The translations under genes and the position numbers were made by a program. Below the pieces are notes generated by a model that saw only the letters and a list, made by a program, of their open reading frames with translations, was not told the origin of the DNA and searched no databases. This document shows, in pieces, positions 8,315-16,865 of a DNA stretch of 64,000 nucleotides. Positions within the stretch are counted from its first letter, which is position 1; every line of letters begins with the position of its first letter. Origin of the DNA: Pacificitalea sp040119125 (GTDB lineage Bacteria > Pseudomonadota > Alphaproteobacteria > Rhodobacterales > Rhodobacteraceae); contig JBEDTR010000017.1 of NCBI GenBank assembly GCA_040119125.1, positions 310,001 to 374,000 on the forward strand, in the 5' to 3' direction.

Positions 8315-9603
8315 ACCTCGAACTTCTTCTCATCCTGCTTATCGGGGTCAGCCTTATCGTCATCATGTTGGGCATGCCCGTGGCATTGGCGCTTGGGGGC
8401 TGTGCGGTGATCTACCTTCTCGCCGAAGGCTTCCCGCTGACCCAGACCGCGATGGAACTGGCATTCTCCATCGACAAGTTCACCATGCTGGCCATCCCGC
8501 TGTTCATGCTGGCAGGCAGCCTGATGAACGCCGCCAAGATCACCGACCGCATCTTTGACTTCGCGGCCTCCATCGTCGGGCGCGTGCCGGGCGGGTTGGG
8601 GCATGTGAACGTCCTCAACAGCTTGGTATTCGCCGGGATGTCAGGCTCCGCACTCGCCGATGTCGCCAGTCTCGGGCCCATGCAGGTGCGCGCGATGAAG
8701 CAGCATGGCTATGATGAGAAGCTGGCAATCGGCATCACGCTGGCTTCGGCCTCCATCGGACCAATCCTGCCGCCGAGCATTCCGCTGGTGATGTTCGGGA
8801 TCATCGCACAGGTGTCGATCACCCAATTGTTTCTAGGCGGCGTGCTGCCTGCCTTTGTGATCGCTGGCTGTCTGATGACCTACATCTACATCGTGGCGCG
8901 CGGGCGTGGATATGTCTCAGCCGATCCGTTCAGTTTTCGCACCGTGGGCCGGACCTTCCTGCGCGCGGCCCCGCCGATGCTGACGCCGATCATCATTGTC
9001 GGTGGCATGACGCTGGGCATCTTCAGCCCGACCGAAGCGGCGACTGTGGCGGTGCTCTACGCGCTATTTCTGGGCGGCGTGGTCTATCGCGAACTGACCT
9101 TCAAGGCGGCGCTGGACGCCTTGTTCGAGGTGGCCTCGGCCTCCGCCAAATTGCTGTTCATCATTGCCAACGCGGTGTTGTTCGGGTGGGTGCTGACGAT
9201 TGGCAATATTCCCCAGACCGCCGCCACCGCCATCTCGACGACCTTCGAGTCGCCGGCGATGTTCATGTTGCTGACGTTGGTGTCCCTGCTGATCCTTGGC
9301 GCGATCATCGAAAATGCGATCCTGCTGCTGATCCTTGCGCCGATGCTGGTGGGCGTGGGCACCGAGACCTTCGGACTAGACCCCGTGCATCTGGGCGTGA
9401 CGATGGTGTTCTGCATCATGATCGGGCAATACACGCCGCCTCTTGGGCTGTCGCTGTTCTTGATGAAGGATCTGACCGGAGTGCCCTTTGGCCGGGTATG
9501 TGCCGCAGTCGCCCCGTTCCTGATCCCGCTGATCGCCGCGCTGCTCATCATGGCGTTTGTGCCGCAAGTGGTGATCTGGCTGCCGCGCACGCTGGGATAT
9601 TGA
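8311..9603 (+). CDS. TRAP transporter large permease (DctM family)
   Basis: A 430-residue protein with about twelve membrane helices, the transport subunit of the TRAP system. Family motifs are abundant: the GMPVALALG start, AIPLFMLAGSLMN in the first repeat, the SGSALADVASLGPMQ hairpin, and IGPILPPSIPLVMFG. The second half carries GIFSPTEAATVAVLYALF and GQYTPPLGLSLF. The start is a GTG that overlaps the dctQ stop by four bases, with GGAG just upstream. A long inverted repeat follows the stop and probably ends transcription. Substrate unknown; no enzyme gene next to the operon hints at it. Confidence 0.94.
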   Translation: MNLELLLILLIGVSLIVIMLGMPVALALGGCAVIYLLAEGFPLTQTAMELAFSIDKFTMLAIPLFMLAGSLMNAAKITDRIFDFAASIVGRVPGGLGHVNVLNSLVFAGMSGSALADVASLGPMQVRAMKQHGYDEKLAIGITLASASIGPILPPSIPLVMFGIIAQVSITQLFLGGVLPAFVIAGCLMTYIYIVARGRGYVSADPFSFRTVGRTFLRAAPPMLTPIIIVGGMTLGIFSPTEAATVAVLYALFLGGVVYRELTFKAALDALFEVASASAKLLFIIANAVLFGWVLTIGNIPQTAATAISTTFESPAMFMLLTLVSLLILGAIIENAILLLILAPMLVGVGTETFGLDPVHLGVTMVFCIMIGQYTPPLGLSLFLMKDLTGVPFGRVCAAVAPFLIPLIAALLIMAFVPQVVIWLPRTLGY

Positions 9604-9625
9604 CGGATCGCTGCAACAGGCTTTC

Positions 9626-9663
9626 CTGCGGATCGGGTCTATCGCACGCGCCCCGATCCGCAG
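9626..9663. terminator. Perfect 12-bp inverted repeat between convergent genes
   Basis: CTGCGGATCGGG (9626-9637) and its exact complement (9652-9663) flank a 14-base loop. It lies between the convergent dctM and flavodoxin-like genes and has no T-run on either side, so a bidirectional transcript end is likely but not certain. Confidence 0.5.
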
Positions 9664-9708
9664 AATTCGGCAAAGCCCTAGTTTGAGCCAATCACGCCCA
9701 AGGACGCC

Positions 9709-10470
9709 TTAGCTGCGATACTCGGGGTTTTCGTAGCCAAAACGATCCCCTGCCTGCCACGCGCGGCGGTCATTGCCCTGCCGGGGATAGCCGCCTGCGT
9801 CTTTCAGCAGCTTGGCCAGATGCATCAGGTTCCAGGTCATGATGGTGCTGTTGCGTTGGGTGAAGTCATTTTCGATCCCGGCGCGGGTGCCATCGTCTAA
9901 CTCATCGCCATAGGACGGGCCCGGTCCGGCCTCCCCGATCCAGCCGCAATCGGCCTGAGGGGGGATCGTGTAGCCCAGATGCGACATGGCAAAGCCCAGG
10001 GTCATCGCAACATGCTTGATCCCATCCTCATTGCCGGTGATCACACTGCCTGCCACCTTGCCATAGAAGATCGACTGCCCTGCGTCGTTCAACTCTCCGG
10101 ACATGCCATAGAGCCGCTCGATCAGCACCCGGCAGACCGAGCTTTCCTCCCCCAGCCACAGCGGCGTGCCAATCACGAGGATATCCGCCGCAAGGATACG
10201 TTCCCACAGCTGAGGCCAGTCATCGCGCTCCCAACCATGTTCGGTCATGTCGGGATAAACGCCCGGCGGCACCTGATGGTCCAGCAGGTAGATCCTGTCG
10301 ACCTCGACCCCCGCCTTTTCCATGATGGTGGCAGAGACATCCATCAGCAGACCGGTATGGCTGTCGCCAGACTCGCGTTTCAGCGAAGTGTTGATGAAGA
10401 CCGCCCGCAACCCAGAATGGGTCTTGGCGGTCTGGTCGTCGGCCTGATCTTGTTGCGGGCTCGGGGTCAT
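9709..10470 (-). CDS. Flavodoxin-family NAD(P)H-dependent FMN reductase-like protein
   Basis: A 253-residue cytoplasmic protein. After a polar N-terminal 25 residues it has a flavodoxin-like fold: a first strand and turn LRAVFINTSLKR for the FMN phosphate, then ADILVIGTPLWLGEESSVCR (the second FMN loop) and YGKVAGSVITGNEDG. These fit NAD(P)H:FMN/quinone reductases of the FMN_red type. The start at 10470 is preferred because GGAGG lies just upstream; a codon four residues earlier overlaps that ribosome site. It follows the cupin gene on the same strand after a gap of about 110 bases, so it may be the last gene of the biuret-type operon or a separate unit. Exact reaction unknown. Confidence 0.75.
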   Translation of the reverse strand: MTPSPQQDQADDQTAKTHSGLRAVFINTSLKRESGDSHTGLLMDVSATIMEKAGVEVDRIYLLDHQVPPGVYPDMTEHGWERDDWPQLWERILAADILVIGTPLWLGEESSVCRVLIERLYGMSGELNDAGQSIFYGKVAGSVITGNEDGIKHVAMTLGFAMSHLGYTIPPQADCGWIGEAGPGPSYGDELDDGTRAGIENDFTQRNSTIMTWNLMHLAKLLKDAGGYPRQGNDRRAWQAGDRFGYENPEYRS

Positions 10471-10577
10471 CGGGTCCTCCATGATGTTATCGGCGTCACC
10501 GCGCTACCTAGCGTGCAACGCCTGTCCGGCGAACATCGAGGGACTAAGGCGCCGCGCGCCCTCGGGCGTGACCCACT

Positions 10578-10937
10578 TCAAGCGTCGTCGAGGATCTCGA
10601 CCGGACGCGCCCATTGGATCAACACCACGCACCCCTGCGCCGCCTGCACCGCATGGCTGGAGCCTTCGGGATTAAGCACCATGGTTCCCGCAGGATATGT
10701 TCCCGCGGCATCGCCCTGCGCCCCCTCAAGCACAAGGATCGTTTCCAGCCCCGTATGCAGATGCTCCGGCACGCTGGCACCCGGCGCATATCGCAGCAAG
10801 GCCCAATGCGGGCTGCTCACCGCATCGCTTTGGTCGCGATGAAGGTGACAGATCTCGACCCCATCGCGAAAGGGCTCAAATGTCTGATCCCTCCACCCGC
10901 CGTTCAGCAAGTCGTGAAACACAATCGGTCCGCTCAT
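10578..10937 (-). CDS. Cupin domain protein at the end of the biuret-type operon
   Basis: A 119-residue single-domain cupin. The first cupin motif is seen in PHWALLRYAPGASVPEHLHTGLETILVLEG (His, His and Glu metal ligands), and the second in GTMVLNPEGSSHAVQAAQGCV, where the last His is kept. It resembles the ChrR-like anti-sigma/metal-binding cupins in layout but has no fused partner. It may bind a metal and act as a small enzyme or ligand sensor. Its ATG overlaps the stop of the upstream cysteine hydrolase by four bases, so it belongs to the same operon. Role in the pathway unknown. Confidence 0.75.
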   Translation of the reverse strand: MSGPIVFHDLLNGGWRDQTFEPFRDGVEICHLHRDQSDAVSSPHWALLRYAPGASVPEHLHTGLETILVLEGAQGDAAGTYPAGTMVLNPEGSSHAVQAAQGCVVLIQWARPVEILDDA

Positions 10938-11602
10938 GCGATGGCCTCCAGAATGGCGTCTACGGGCGCGGCCCAGCCGACGATGCCGCCCTGTGCCACG
11001 ATCATTTCGACAGTTGCGGCCTTGAAGGACGCGAAATAGCTTTCGGTCGCGTCCTCCGCGAGCAGGCAGTCGTAGCCACGATCATTCGCCTCGCGCATGG
11101 TCGTCTGCACGCAAACCTCGGTGGTGACGCCCGCGACGATCAATTGGGTGATGCCGCGCGCCTGCAAAACCTGCTGTAGGTCGGTCGCGTAGAATGCGCC
11201 TTTGCCGGGCTTGTCGATGACCGTTTCGCCGGGCAGTGGCGCCAGTTCGGGCAGGATTTCCGCACCCGGCTCTCCCGCGATCAGGATGCGCCCCATGGGG
11301 CCGGGATCACCGATCCGCAGGCTTGGCGCGCCGCGCAGACGCTTGGCAGGCGGGCAATCGGACAGATCGGGCGCGTGACATTCACGGGTGTGCAGCACCG
11401 GCAGGCCCGCCGCGCGAAACCCGTCGAGCAGACGCGCCACGGTCGGGATGATCGCGCGCAGACGGCTGACATCATTGCCAAGCGCCGCGCCAAAGCCGCC
11501 CTCTTCGATGAAGTCGCGTTGCATATCGATCACCAGCAGCGCGACCTTGCCCCGGTCCAGCGCGAAATCGGCGGGTCGGGCGGTCAGGGTGGTCACGCTC
11601 AT
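10934..11602 (-). CDS. Cysteine hydrolase, isochorismatase-like family; candidate triuret/biuret-type amidohydrolase
   Basis: 222 residues with the isochorismatase-like fold and a full catalytic triad: Asp26 (in LLVIDMQRDF), Lys131 (in VIDKPGKGAF) and Cys164 (in GVTTEVCVQTTMREANDRG). It is a clear paralogue of biuH 1.5 kb upstream, with the same triad spacing within one residue, but it differs in the substrate-pocket region. It lacks the KRWRSQ-like stretch of BiuH and has Tyr138 where BiuH has Cys. Enzymes of this group hydrolyse ureido amides such as biuret, triuret, guanylurea or ureidoacrylate. Next to biuH and atzF, a step that yields biuret, such as triuret hydrolysis (TrtA), is the best guess. 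Four-base overlaps on both sides place it firmly in the operon. Confidence 0.85.
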   Translation of the reverse strand: MSVTTLTARPADFALDRGKVALLVIDMQRDFIEEGGFGAALGNDVSRLRAIIPTVARLLDGFRAAGLPVLHTRECHAPDLSDCPPAKRLRGAPSLRIGDPGPMGRILIAGEPGAEILPELAPLPGETVIDKPGKGAFYATDLQQVLQARGITQLIVAGVTTEVCVQTTMREANDRGYDCLLAEDATESYFASFKAATVEMIVAQGGIVGWAAPVDAILEAIA

Positions 11603-13152
11603 GCTGCCTGCCCCGCCATATAGCGGCCCAATGCCTTGGGATCGGCCCCTGCCGCGGCGGTCTCATGGATCACGCGGCCCTCGCTTAGCACCACCAAGCG
11701 GTCGGCAAGGTCGAGGATCTCGTCCAGATCCTCACTGATGAGCAGAACGGCCGTGCCGGAATTGCGCGCCTCCATGATCCGTTCGCGGATCGCCCGGACA
11801 GCCGCGAAATCCAGCCCGAAGCACGGGTTCGACACCACCAGCAGATCGACTTTTCCGGTCAGTTCCCGAGCCAGCGCCGCGCGCTGCACATTGCCGCCGG
11901 ACAGATCACGGATCGGCGCGCGGGCGGATCGTGTGCGGATGTCGAATCCGTCGATCAGGGCCCCGGCGCGCGCCATCATGCCGCGCCGGTCCAGCCAGAA
12001 CCGACCCTTGCGACCAGCGCCGCCCGTGTCGCCCCCCCCGCCCGCGTCGAACACCCGAAACGCAAGGTTCTCGGCCACGCTCATCCGCGGTGCACAGGCA
12101 TTGCGCAGCGGCTCTTCGGGCAGGTAGCGGACGTGTCGGGCGCGGGCCTCGGCGCGAGTGGCGCGGTAAGGCGCGCCTGCGACCTCCATCCGGCCTGCGC
12201 GCAACTGGCGCTGCCCGGTCAGGATCTCCATCAACTCTACCTGCCCGTTGCCCGAAATGCCCGCCACGCCGACGATTTCGCCAGCCCGGACATCAAGGGT
12301 ATCAATCGCGATTTCGCCATGGCCAGACCGATCTCCGGCGCGCGCGTCGGTCAGCTGCAGCACCGGCGCCCCCGGCGTGCCGTGCCGCGCGGGTGGGGTG
12401 GTGTCGGGGCGCGCGCCCATCATCATCTGCGCCATGTCGTCATTCGACAAATCAGTGACATGGCCGGTGCCAGTGACGCGCCCCCGCCGCAGCACCGTCA
12501 CCTCATCCGCAAAGGCACGCACCTCGCGAAATTTATGCGTAATCATCAGGACCGTCAGCCGCCCGGCCTGCGTCAATGCACGCACATGGCCCAGCACTTC
12601 GTCCGCCTCGGCGGGCGTCAGAACCGAGGTCGGCTCATCCAGCACCATGAAGCGGCTGCCAAGGTAGAGTTGCTTGAGGATCTCGACCTTCTGCTTTTCG
12701 CCTGCGGCCAGCCGGTCGACCCGCCGGGTCAAAGGCACGCGGAAAGGCGTGGTGGCCATGAAGGCCTCAAGCGCCGCGATTTCCGCGTTCCAGTCGATGC
12801 GCGCGGGCGCGTCCCGGCGGGAGATCACAAGGTTCTCGGCCACGGTGAGCGACGGCACCAATGTGAAATGCTGATAGACCATGCCAAGGCCCAGCCGCTG
12901 CGCATCGGCAGGCGAGGCCATCCGCGCCTCACGCCCATCCACCAGCACGCCGCCTGCGGTCGCGCGGTAAAACCCCATGAGGCATTTCACCAATGTCGAC
13001 TTGCCCGCGCCATTCTCGCCGAGCAGCGCGTGAAAGCTGCCGGGACGGATGCGGGCAGACACCGCGTCCAGCGCCGTGAATTCGCCAAAACGCATGGTGA
13101 TGCCCACGGCCTCGACGCCGATGGCAGCCCCCGGATCGGTCTGCGCGCTCAT
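11599..13152 (-). CDS. ABC transporter ATP-binding protein with two ABC domains (nucleoside/simple-sugar type)
   Basis: A 517-residue double ATPase of the RbsA/YufO kind that powers BMP-type importers. The N-terminal domain has a full Walker A (LLGENGAGKST), a YQHF Q-loop, LAAGEKQKVEIL as the signature and FMVLDEPTSVL as Walker B. The C-terminal domain has a degenerate Walker A (GISGNGQVE), a normal LSGGNVQ signature and LLVVSNPCFGLD, in which Glu is missing after Walker B. This asymmetry is normal for the family. The gene lies between the two cysteine hydrolases and overlaps each by four bases; its permeases and binding protein are encoded upstream in the same operon. Confidence 0.93.
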   Translation of the reverse strand: MSAQTDPGAAIGVEAVGITMRFGEFTALDAVSARIRPGSFHALLGENGAGKSTLVKCLMGFYRATAGGVLVDGREARMASPADAQRLGLGMVYQHFTLVPSLTVAENLVISRRDAPARIDWNAEIAALEAFMATTPFRVPLTRRVDRLAAGEKQKVEILKQLYLGSRFMVLDEPTSVLTPAEADEVLGHVRALTQAGRLTVLMITHKFREVRAFADEVTVLRRGRVTGTGHVTDLSNDDMAQMMMGARPDTTPPARHGTPGAPVLQLTDARAGDRSGHGEIAIDTLDVRAGEIVGVAGISGNGQVELMEILTGQRQLRAGRMEVAGAPYRATRAEARARHVRYLPEEPLRNACAPRMSVAENLAFRVFDAGGGGDTGGAGRKGRFWLDRRGMMARAGALIDGFDIRTRSARAPIRDLSGGNVQRAALARELTGKVDLLVVSNPCFGLDFAAVRAIRERIMEARNSGTAVLLISEDLDEILDLADRLVVLSEGRVIHETAAAGADPKALGRYMAGQAA

Positions 13153-13826
13153 GCCAGCGCGTCCAGCACGCCTTGCGACTGCGCGACGCAGCCGAACACA
13201 CCGCCCTGCATCTGGATCATGCGCACGGCGGCATCGTGGTTGTCACGATCCGTCGCCCCGCAGCAATCCTCCAGCATCACACATTCAAAGCCGCGGTCAT
13301 TGGCTTCGCGCATCGTGGTATGGACACAGACATCGGTGGTGATGCCGGTCAGGATCAGGTTGCGGATGCCGCGCGTGCGCAGGATCAACTCCAGATCAGT
13401 GGCGCAGAAACTGCCCTTGCCCGGTTTGTCGATGATGACCTCGCCCGGCAGCGGCGCGAGTTCGTCGATGATCTCCCAACCCGGCTCGCCCCGCACAAGG
13501 ATGCGCCCGCAGGGGCCGCGATCCCCGATGCCCGCGCCGATCTGCCGACTGCGCCAGCGCTTGTTGTCGGGCAGATCAGACAGGTCGGGCCGATGGCCTT
13601 CGCGGGTATGGATGATGCTGTAGCCGCCCGCGCGCATGGCGCTCAGCACCTGCCCGATCGGCTCGATCGGGGCGCGGGTCAGCGACAGATCATAGCCCAT
13701 CTTGTCGACATAGCCGCCCGGTCCGCAAAAATCGGTCTGCATGTCGATGATGACCAGCGCGGTATTGTCGGGCCGCAGATCGCCATCATAGGGCCAGGCA
13801 TAGGGGCGGGAGGCGAGCGTCGTCAT
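13149..13826 (-). CDS. biuH: Biuret amidohydrolase (isochorismatase-like cysteine hydrolase)
   Basis: 225 residues. It hydrolyses biuret to allophanate and ammonia if the assignment is right. The triad is complete: Asp28 (ALVIIDMQTDFCG), Lys134 (IIDKPGKGSFCATDLEL) and Cys167 (LTGITTDVCVHTTMREANDRG). The spacing 28-134-167 equals that of the characterised rhizobial BiuH (36-142-175) after a shift of eight. Other BiuH-like stretches are YPWPY-like near the start, GGYVDKMGYDLSL, HTREGHRPDLSDLP, NKRWRS and LEDCCGATD. The start at 13826 has AAGGA nine bases upstream and lies one base from the amiF stop; a longer frame runs into amiF. Downstream it overlaps the ABC ATPase by four bases. I recognise it from memory of the family; no alignment was run. 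Confidence 0.82.
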   Translation of the reverse strand: MTTLASRPYAWPYDGDLRPDNTALVIIDMQTDFCGPGGYVDKMGYDLSLTRAPIEPIGQVLSAMRAGGYSIIHTREGHRPDLSDLPDNKRWRSRQIGAGIGDRGPCGRILVRGEPGWEIIDELAPLPGEVIIDKPGKGSFCATDLELILRTRGIRNLILTGITTDVCVHTTMREANDRGFECVMLEDCCGATDRDNHDAAVRMIQMQGGVFGCVAQSQGVLDALA

Positions 13827-13827
13827 T

Positions 13828-14832
13828 TCAGCTGTCCTTCTCGCCATAGGCGCGGGTCGGCGTGGGGAAGCCGAAGTTACGCCCATCGGTGGTGACGATC
13901 TCATCCTCCCATGGCAGGCGATATTCGCCCGCAGCCAGATCGGTCATATAGGTATAGGGACAATCCATCGCCCCGCCCTTGACCGCGACATAGCCGCGAT
14001 GGCCAAACTGGTAGATGTTGTTTTCGACACCCCAGTGACGCCGCGCTTCGCGCACCAGATCGGGGCGCAGCTCGGCGGTAATGATCTCATCCGGGCGACC
14101 GTTTTTACCATCCGCAATGATCGAGCCGTCGAAATTGCAGATCATCCCCTCGCCCATGGAATCGAACGTGCCGTCGGAGCCTGACATGCAGACATTGGCC
14201 GTGATCATCAGGTTGCAGAACGCGTTGCTTTGATTGGTGAAGCGCCAGCTGTCGCGAATGGGCGCGGTATAGCCCGCCGTGCGGATCATGATCTCCGCGC
14301 CCTTATAGGCGCATTCGCGGGCCATCTCCGGGAACATCCCGTCGTGGCAAATGATCAGCGCCAGGGTGGAGCCATTGGGCCCTTCGCAAACGGGAATGCC
14401 GGTATCGCCCGGCTCCCACGGCTCCACCGGCACCCAAGGATGCATCTTGCGGTAATAGAGCTTCAGCTCGCCGGTGTCAGAATAGATCAACCCGGTATTG
14501 TAGGGCATGCCGCCGGGGTTCAGCTCCATGATCGAAAAGCAGCCCCAGATCTTATTGTCGATGCAGGCCTGCCGCATCGCCGCGACCTCCGGCCCGTCCA
14601 TCTCGCACATGATCTCGGGATTGATGTCCATCGACAGGCCGTGCAGCGCGTATTCGGGGAATACGACCAGATCCATGCCGGGCTGGTTGCGCCGGGCCTT
14701 ACCGACCAGTTCGACCACCCGCGCGGTCTGCGCGGTGAGATCGGCCTTGGTCTTCGTCACGGGCAGTTGCAATTGCACCACGCCGATGCCGACACCATTG
14801 GGGGATTTGTTCAGACCGCCAAGTCCATTCAT
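13828..14832 (-). CDS. amiF: Formamidase
   Basis: 334 residues, exactly the length of characterised AmiF formamidases, which turn formamide into formate and ammonia. It is a nitrilase-superfamily enzyme with triad Glu60 (LVVFPEYALHG), Lys129 (LYYRKMHPW) and Cys162 (LIICHDGM), with the Asp two residues after Cys also kept. The AmiF-type loops YNTGLIY, PWVPVEPWEPGDTGIPVCEGP, FGEG-like SMGEGMICNFDG and the C-terminal NNIYQFGHRGYVA and LAAGEYRLPWEDE all match. Aliphatic amidase AmiE is less likely because of these loops and the missing C-terminal tail. The ATG at 14832 has AGGAG eight bases upstream. Its place inside a biuret operon is unusual. Confidence 0.9.
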   Translation of the reverse strand: MNGLGGLNKSPNGVGIGVVQLQLPVTKTKADLTAQTARVVELVGKARRNQPGMDLVVFPEYALHGLSMDINPEIMCEMDGPEVAAMRQACIDNKIWGCFSIMELNPGGMPYNTGLIYSDTGELKLYYRKMHPWVPVEPWEPGDTGIPVCEGPNGSTLALIICHDGMFPEMARECAYKGAEIMIRTAGYTAPIRDSWRFTNQSNAFCNLMITANVCMSGSDGTFDSMGEGMICNFDGSIIADGKNGRPDEIITAELRPDLVREARRHWGVENNIYQFGHRGYVAVKGGAMDCPYTYMTDLAAGEYRLPWEDEIVTTDGRNFGFPTPTRAYGEKDS

Positions 14833-14843
14833 GGGAGATACTC

Positions 14844-15764
14844 CTATTTGGTGATGCTCAACTCGCCCGGCGCGCCGTCTAGGCCGCGTTCTGGCGAGGA
14901 GGTGAGGATGAGAATGCCAAGCGTCAGCACATATGGCGCGGCATAAAACAGGTAGTAGCCTTCGCTGACGCCCACCGATTGCAGCGCGGGACCAAGCGCC
15001 CCTGCCCCGCCAAACAGCAGCGACGCCCAAAAGCAGTTGATCGGGTTCCAGCGGGCAAAGATCACCAGCGCCACAGCCATCAGACCTTGCCCCGATGAAA
15101 TGCCCTCGTTCCAGCTGCCGGGGTAGTAGAGCGACAGATACGCCCCGCCGATCCCGGCGAGCGCGCCGCCCGCCGCCGTCGACCACAGGCGCACCCGGTT
15201 TGGCGCAATGCCAAGCGCGCGCGCCGCATCGGTGCTATCGCCCACGACGCGCACGGTCAGGCCGATACGCGTGCTGCGGAACATCCACGCCATGACCAGC
15301 GCAAGGATGCCACCCGCGATGAACAAGACGTTGACCTGCAGTGCCGCGCGGATCTGCGGCACATCGGACCAGAAGCCGAAAGGAATTGCCGGGAGGCGCG
15401 GTGCCGACGGCTGGATGTAGGATTTGCCAAGGAAAAACGCGAGCCCGGTGCCCAGCAGCATCAGCGCGATGCCGACGGCGATGTCATTGACCCCGCGCAG
15501 CCCGCATAGCGCCCCGTGCAGCAGCCCGAACAGACACCCCGCCAGCGCCGCCGCTGCGACCCCGGCAAACGGATCGCCCGCGTGATAGGACACCGCGTAG
15601 CCCGCCATCGCGGAAAACACGAGCGTGCCTTCCAGCCCAAGGTTGATCCGCCCCGAGCGTTCGGTGAGGCATTCGCCGAGGCTCACGAAGAGGAACGGCG
15701 TTGAGACACGGATCGCGCCGCCGAGGATCGCCAGTGGCACGCTCCACAAACCTAGATCGGTCAT
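14844..15764 (-). CDS. ABC transporter permease (BMP-associated, second permease)
   Basis: A 306-residue inner-membrane permease with about eight to nine helices, of the RbsC/YufQ superfamily that works with BMP-type binding proteins. Helpful motifs are TPFLFVSLGECLTERSGRINLGLEG near the N-terminus, GVNDIAVGIALMLLGTGL, and the ATPase-contact region GLTVRVVGDSTDAARALGI. It pairs with the permease encoded just upstream (four-base overlap) to form the channel, energised by the double ATPase. The formamidase gene starts 11 bases after its stop. Substrate by context is a ureido or nucleobase-like nitrogen compound. Confidence 0.93.
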   Translation of the reverse strand: MTDLGLWSVPLAILGGAIRVSTPFLFVSLGECLTERSGRINLGLEGTLVFSAMAGYAVSYHAGDPFAGVAAAALAGCLFGLLHGALCGLRGVNDIAVGIALMLLGTGLAFFLGKSYIQPSAPRLPAIPFGFWSDVPQIRAALQVNVLFIAGGILALVMAWMFRSTRIGLTVRVVGDSTDAARALGIAPNRVRLWSTAAGGALAGIGGAYLSLYYPGSWNEGISSGQGLMAVALVIFARWNPINCFWASLLFGGAGALGPALQSVGVSEGYYLFYAAPYVLTLGILILTSSPERGLDGAPGELSITK

Positions 15765-16855
15765 TGTGTGCGCCCTCCGCCAAGCAAGGTCTGAAGCCGA
15801 CCGCTCCAGGCCTCTGCCATCAGCACCAGAACGAAAATCGTGCCTTGGAATACGAGGATCGTCGCATCCGGCAGGTCCATGCGGCGCTGGATCAGCCCGC
15901 TCGATGCCTCGAACCCGCCCAGCAGGATCGCGACCGGGATGATTGCCAGCGGGTTATGGCGGGCAAGGAATGACACAAGGATGCCCGTATAGCCCACGCC
16001 CGAGATCAGCGACGCATTGGCCGAGCCATGCACCGCCGCTACCTCGAAAAACCCCGCAAGCCCGGCCAGCGCGCCACCGAGGGCGGTAAAGCCGATGACC
16101 AGCCGGTCTACGGGCAGGCCTTGCACCTGTGCTGCGCGAATGTTGCCCCCTGCGATCCGCGCGGCGAACCCAATGGTCGTCCGCTCGATCAGCACCCATG
16201 CGACGATGCACGCCAGCACCCCCGCTATGATGCCCCAATGGGCAGCAAGAAACGGCATGTCACCCACGCGCAGCGCGTCGGGCAGTGGCTGGGTCGAGGG
16301 TTTGTTGAGGCTCGCCGGATCGCGGAACACCGACTCGACGAAATGATTGAACAGCGCGATGGCGATATAGGCCAGCAGCAACGAGGAGATCGTCTCGTTC
16401 ACGCCGCGCTTCATCCGCAACGCGCCCGCAAGGCCGATCCACAGACCGCCCGCCACCATGGCCGCGCCGACCATCAGCGCAAACCCTACAGGCGCGGGCA
16501 GCGCGGCGGAGGCCACGCCAGCGACAGCACCGGCCAAACCGCCCAGCACAATCGCGCCCTCGCCGCCGATCACCACCAGACCCAGCCGGGCGGGAAGCGC
16601 GACGCATAGCGCCGCCAGCAGCAGCGGCGCGACCCGCGACAGGGTATTTTGCCATGAAAACGCGGTGCTGAACCCGGCGCGCCAAACCAGCGCAAAGAAG
16701 TCGACCGGGGATTTGCCAATCACCAGCAGGAACACCGAAAACAGCGCGCTGCCCGCCAGCAGGGCCAGCAACGGCAGCGCGAAGGTCTCGATCCGCGGGG
16801 CGAGGCCAGGCCATAGCCCGCCCCGCGCCCGCGTGTTTGTCGTGAGGGAGGTCAT
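15761..16855 (-). CDS. ABC transporter permease (BMP-associated, first permease)
   Basis: A 364-residue permease of the YufP/BmpB kind, with about ten hydrophobic helices. It shows the long N-terminal pair of helices, LARLGLVVIGGEGAIVLGGLAG-like sequence (here beginning LPARLG), RMKRGVNETISSLLLAYIA, and GFAARIAGGNIRAAQVQGL, which contacts the ATPase. The start at 16855 is chosen because GGAGG precedes it on the minus strand at close range and the gene then begins ten bases after the bmp stop; a longer frame overlaps bmp by more than 90 bases. It overlaps the second permease by four bases, so they are coupled. Confidence 0.92.
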   Translation of the reverse strand: MTSLTTNTRARGGLWPGLAPRIETFALPLLALLAGSALFSVFLLVIGKSPVDFFALVWRAGFSTAFSWQNTLSRVAPLLLAALCVALPARLGLVVIGGEGAIVLGGLAGAVAGVASAALPAPVGFALMVGAAMVAGGLWIGLAGALRMKRGVNETISSLLLAYIAIALFNHFVESVFRDPASLNKPSTQPLPDALRVGDMPFLAAHWGIIAGVLACIVAWVLIERTTIGFAARIAGGNIRAAQVQGLPVDRLVIGFTALGGALAGLAGFFEVAAVHGSANASLISGVGYTGILVSFLARHNPLAIIPVAILLGGFEASSGLIQRRMDLPDATILVFQGTIFVLVLMAEAWSGRLQTLLGGGRTQ

Positions 16856-16865
16856 TGCGATCCGA

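Noticed and set aside
11636..13623. Long plus-strand frames opposite the ABC ATPase and biuH
   Set aside because: They are antisense to genes joined by four-base overlaps with full catalytic motifs.
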